64,000 nt of DNA, from NCBI GenBank assembly GCA_004794785.1, contig SJOL01005976.1, forward strand, positions 385,784 to 449,783, given 5' to 3'. Below the pieces are notes generated by a model that saw only the letters and a program-made list of their open reading frames with translations, had not been told where the DNA came from and made no database searches. Shown here piece by piece: positions 63,040 to 64,000 of the stretch; positions within the stretch are counted from its first letter, which is position 1, and each line of letters opens with the position of its first letter. The DNA comes from Opisthorchis felineus (taxonomy: Eukaryota; Platyhelminthes; Trematoda; Opisthorchiida; Opisthorchiidae). Both the position numbers and the translations under genes were made by a program.

Positions 63040-64000
63040 TCACTCAGATGCAGAGAGGATGTGTGCCAAAATTGCTGCCAGCCTAATTTCCATGGCATTT
63101 ACAACAAAATGAATTCTCACGCACAAAACGTTTGTAACGTTTCCAGAAACACAAGAATAGACATCATCAACCATCATCATTGTCAGCTGTAAGAACCGTG
63201 TACATGTCGTACAGTGGTTGTGGCTGCCACAGTTTCGTTCACCGATGATTTGGGGAGGTGGGGTAGGTAGCTGCACACTGGAGGCGGCAGCTGATAAATT
63301 GGTGCGTAAATACAGCACTGTCAATAGATTGTCAAGTGGGGGGATTTGAAAGGGAGCTATGCGCTGAAGGCAGTTGCTTGGATGCACGAGCGCCATTGAG
63401 GGCTCGATTGGGCGATGTCTGACAGTGTCGCCATGGCGACGGCAATGGCCAGCGCAGCTGGGTTTTCTGGTAATGGCTTTTATACTTCGCTGCCAAGTCA
63501 TTGTTTGACTGCCTCTGGCTCGTTTCCACCCTTCACGTGGTTGTGCGAAAGGAACACTTCGAGGAAGTCGGTCGACTGCCATACGGAGCACGTGGCCAAG
63601 CCAGCACAACCCATGAAGTGTGATCAGTCCACCTATCCTGGGTGAGTTATTTCTTCCAAATACCAGTCGATGTACCTCAACATAGCTGATCCGGTGTTCC
63701 CACCAGACTCGGGCAATGCTCCGAAGACATTGATGGTCAAACACTGAAATACTTTTGACCTCCTCGGCGCGCAGCGGCCAGATGTCACACCCGTATAGCA
63801 ATATGGAGCGCACCACAGCATTGTAAACTCAACCCTTGACGGATAAGCTGATGTCACGCCTACGCCACAGGTGACGCAGGTTCATAAAAGCTGCTCTGGC
63901 CTTCCCAATCCGGATGGAAATATCATCTTTCGCGAGACCACCGAAACTGACACAACTGCCTAGTTAAACAAATTTATCTACTACCTCAATCGGTTCATCC
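63040..64000 (-). pseudogene. 3' end of a non-LTR retrotransposon (RTE-like), running off the window
   Basis: Read on the minus strand from 63999, the frame gives the conserved region downstream of the reverse transcriptase: LGSCVSFGG, AFMNLRHLWRRRDISLS, VRSILLYGCDIWPLR, FDHQCLRSIARVWWEHRIS, WLGHVLRM and TMTWQRS. This is characteristic of fluke endonuclease/reverse-transcriptase polyproteins. Two in-frame stops break it, TAA at 63964-63966 and TGA at 63829-63831. A frameshift near 63430-63500 moves the tail (DIAQ..PQWRSC) to another frame, whose likely original stop is TAG at 63357-63359. The remaining 300 bp or so is probably 3' untranslated. The apparent 258-residue ORF (63040-63816) therefore joins real element sequence to out-of-frame tail. 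Confidence 0.85.

Noticed and set aside
63040..63816. A functional 258-residue protein
   Set aside because: The N-terminal half is retroelement sequence preceded by in-frame stops. The C-terminal half is frame-shifted tail and 3' untranslated sequence.

Overview
The window looks like nuclear DNA of a parasitic flatworm, most likely a trematode. Three things point that way: a Penelope-like retroelement with hammerhead ribozymes, remnants of the abundant non-LTR (RTE-like) elements whose proteins resemble those I know from flukes, and candidate genes cut into small exons by very short introns (31 and 51 nt). Species cannot be named from the sequence. There is no operon structure, Shine-Dalgarno pattern, rRNA or convincing tRNA gene. 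Most of the 64 kb is AT-rich non-coding DNA.

The only long intact reading frames are two near-identical Penelope-like element (PLE) polyproteins in head-to-tail tandem at about 50.2-55.3 kb. Copy 1 (50251-52164) lacks the 5' part. Copy 2 (52444-54945) is complete, with a reverse transcriptase (YVDD catalytic box) followed by a Cys-x2-Cys/GIY-YIG endonuclease. The repeat unit is 2780 bp. Each unit boundary carries a hammerhead ribozyme motif (52424-52499, 55204-55279), and an older solo fragment with the same motif lies at 6353-6474. The left junction is an inverted PLE fragment facing copy 1 through a perfect 13-bp hairpin. The arrangement (5'-truncated copy, full copy, partial third terminal repeat, inverted fragment) fits the 'pseudo-LTR' structure known for Penelope elements.

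A decayed non-LTR retrotransposon fills about 18.4-21.7 kb (+), with 5' leader, apurinic-endonuclease and reverse-transcriptase remnants. A second one enters from the right edge at 63.0-64.0 kb (-), carrying the conserved C-terminal part with two in-frame stops and a frameshift. Three tRNA-derived, SINE-like fragments (2.36, 25.87, 47.49 kb), several AT/GT microsatellites and a (TAATC)6 array make up the other recognisable repeats. A 479-bp segment is present twice at about 99.8% identity (29936 and 34467). The second copy sits between AT tracts and next to the window's only ambiguous base.

Host genes, if present, are visible only as short candidate exons. The best is a minus-strand pair at 22171-22671 joined in phase by a 31-nt GT-AG intron. 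Others on the minus strand are at 2.6-2.9, 3.9-4.1, 9.2-9.4, 39.0, 44.5-44.65 and 47.0-47.2 kb, and weaker ones lie on the plus strand. None is recognised by family. Translations in this window can look gene-like on both strands, so these carry modest confidence.
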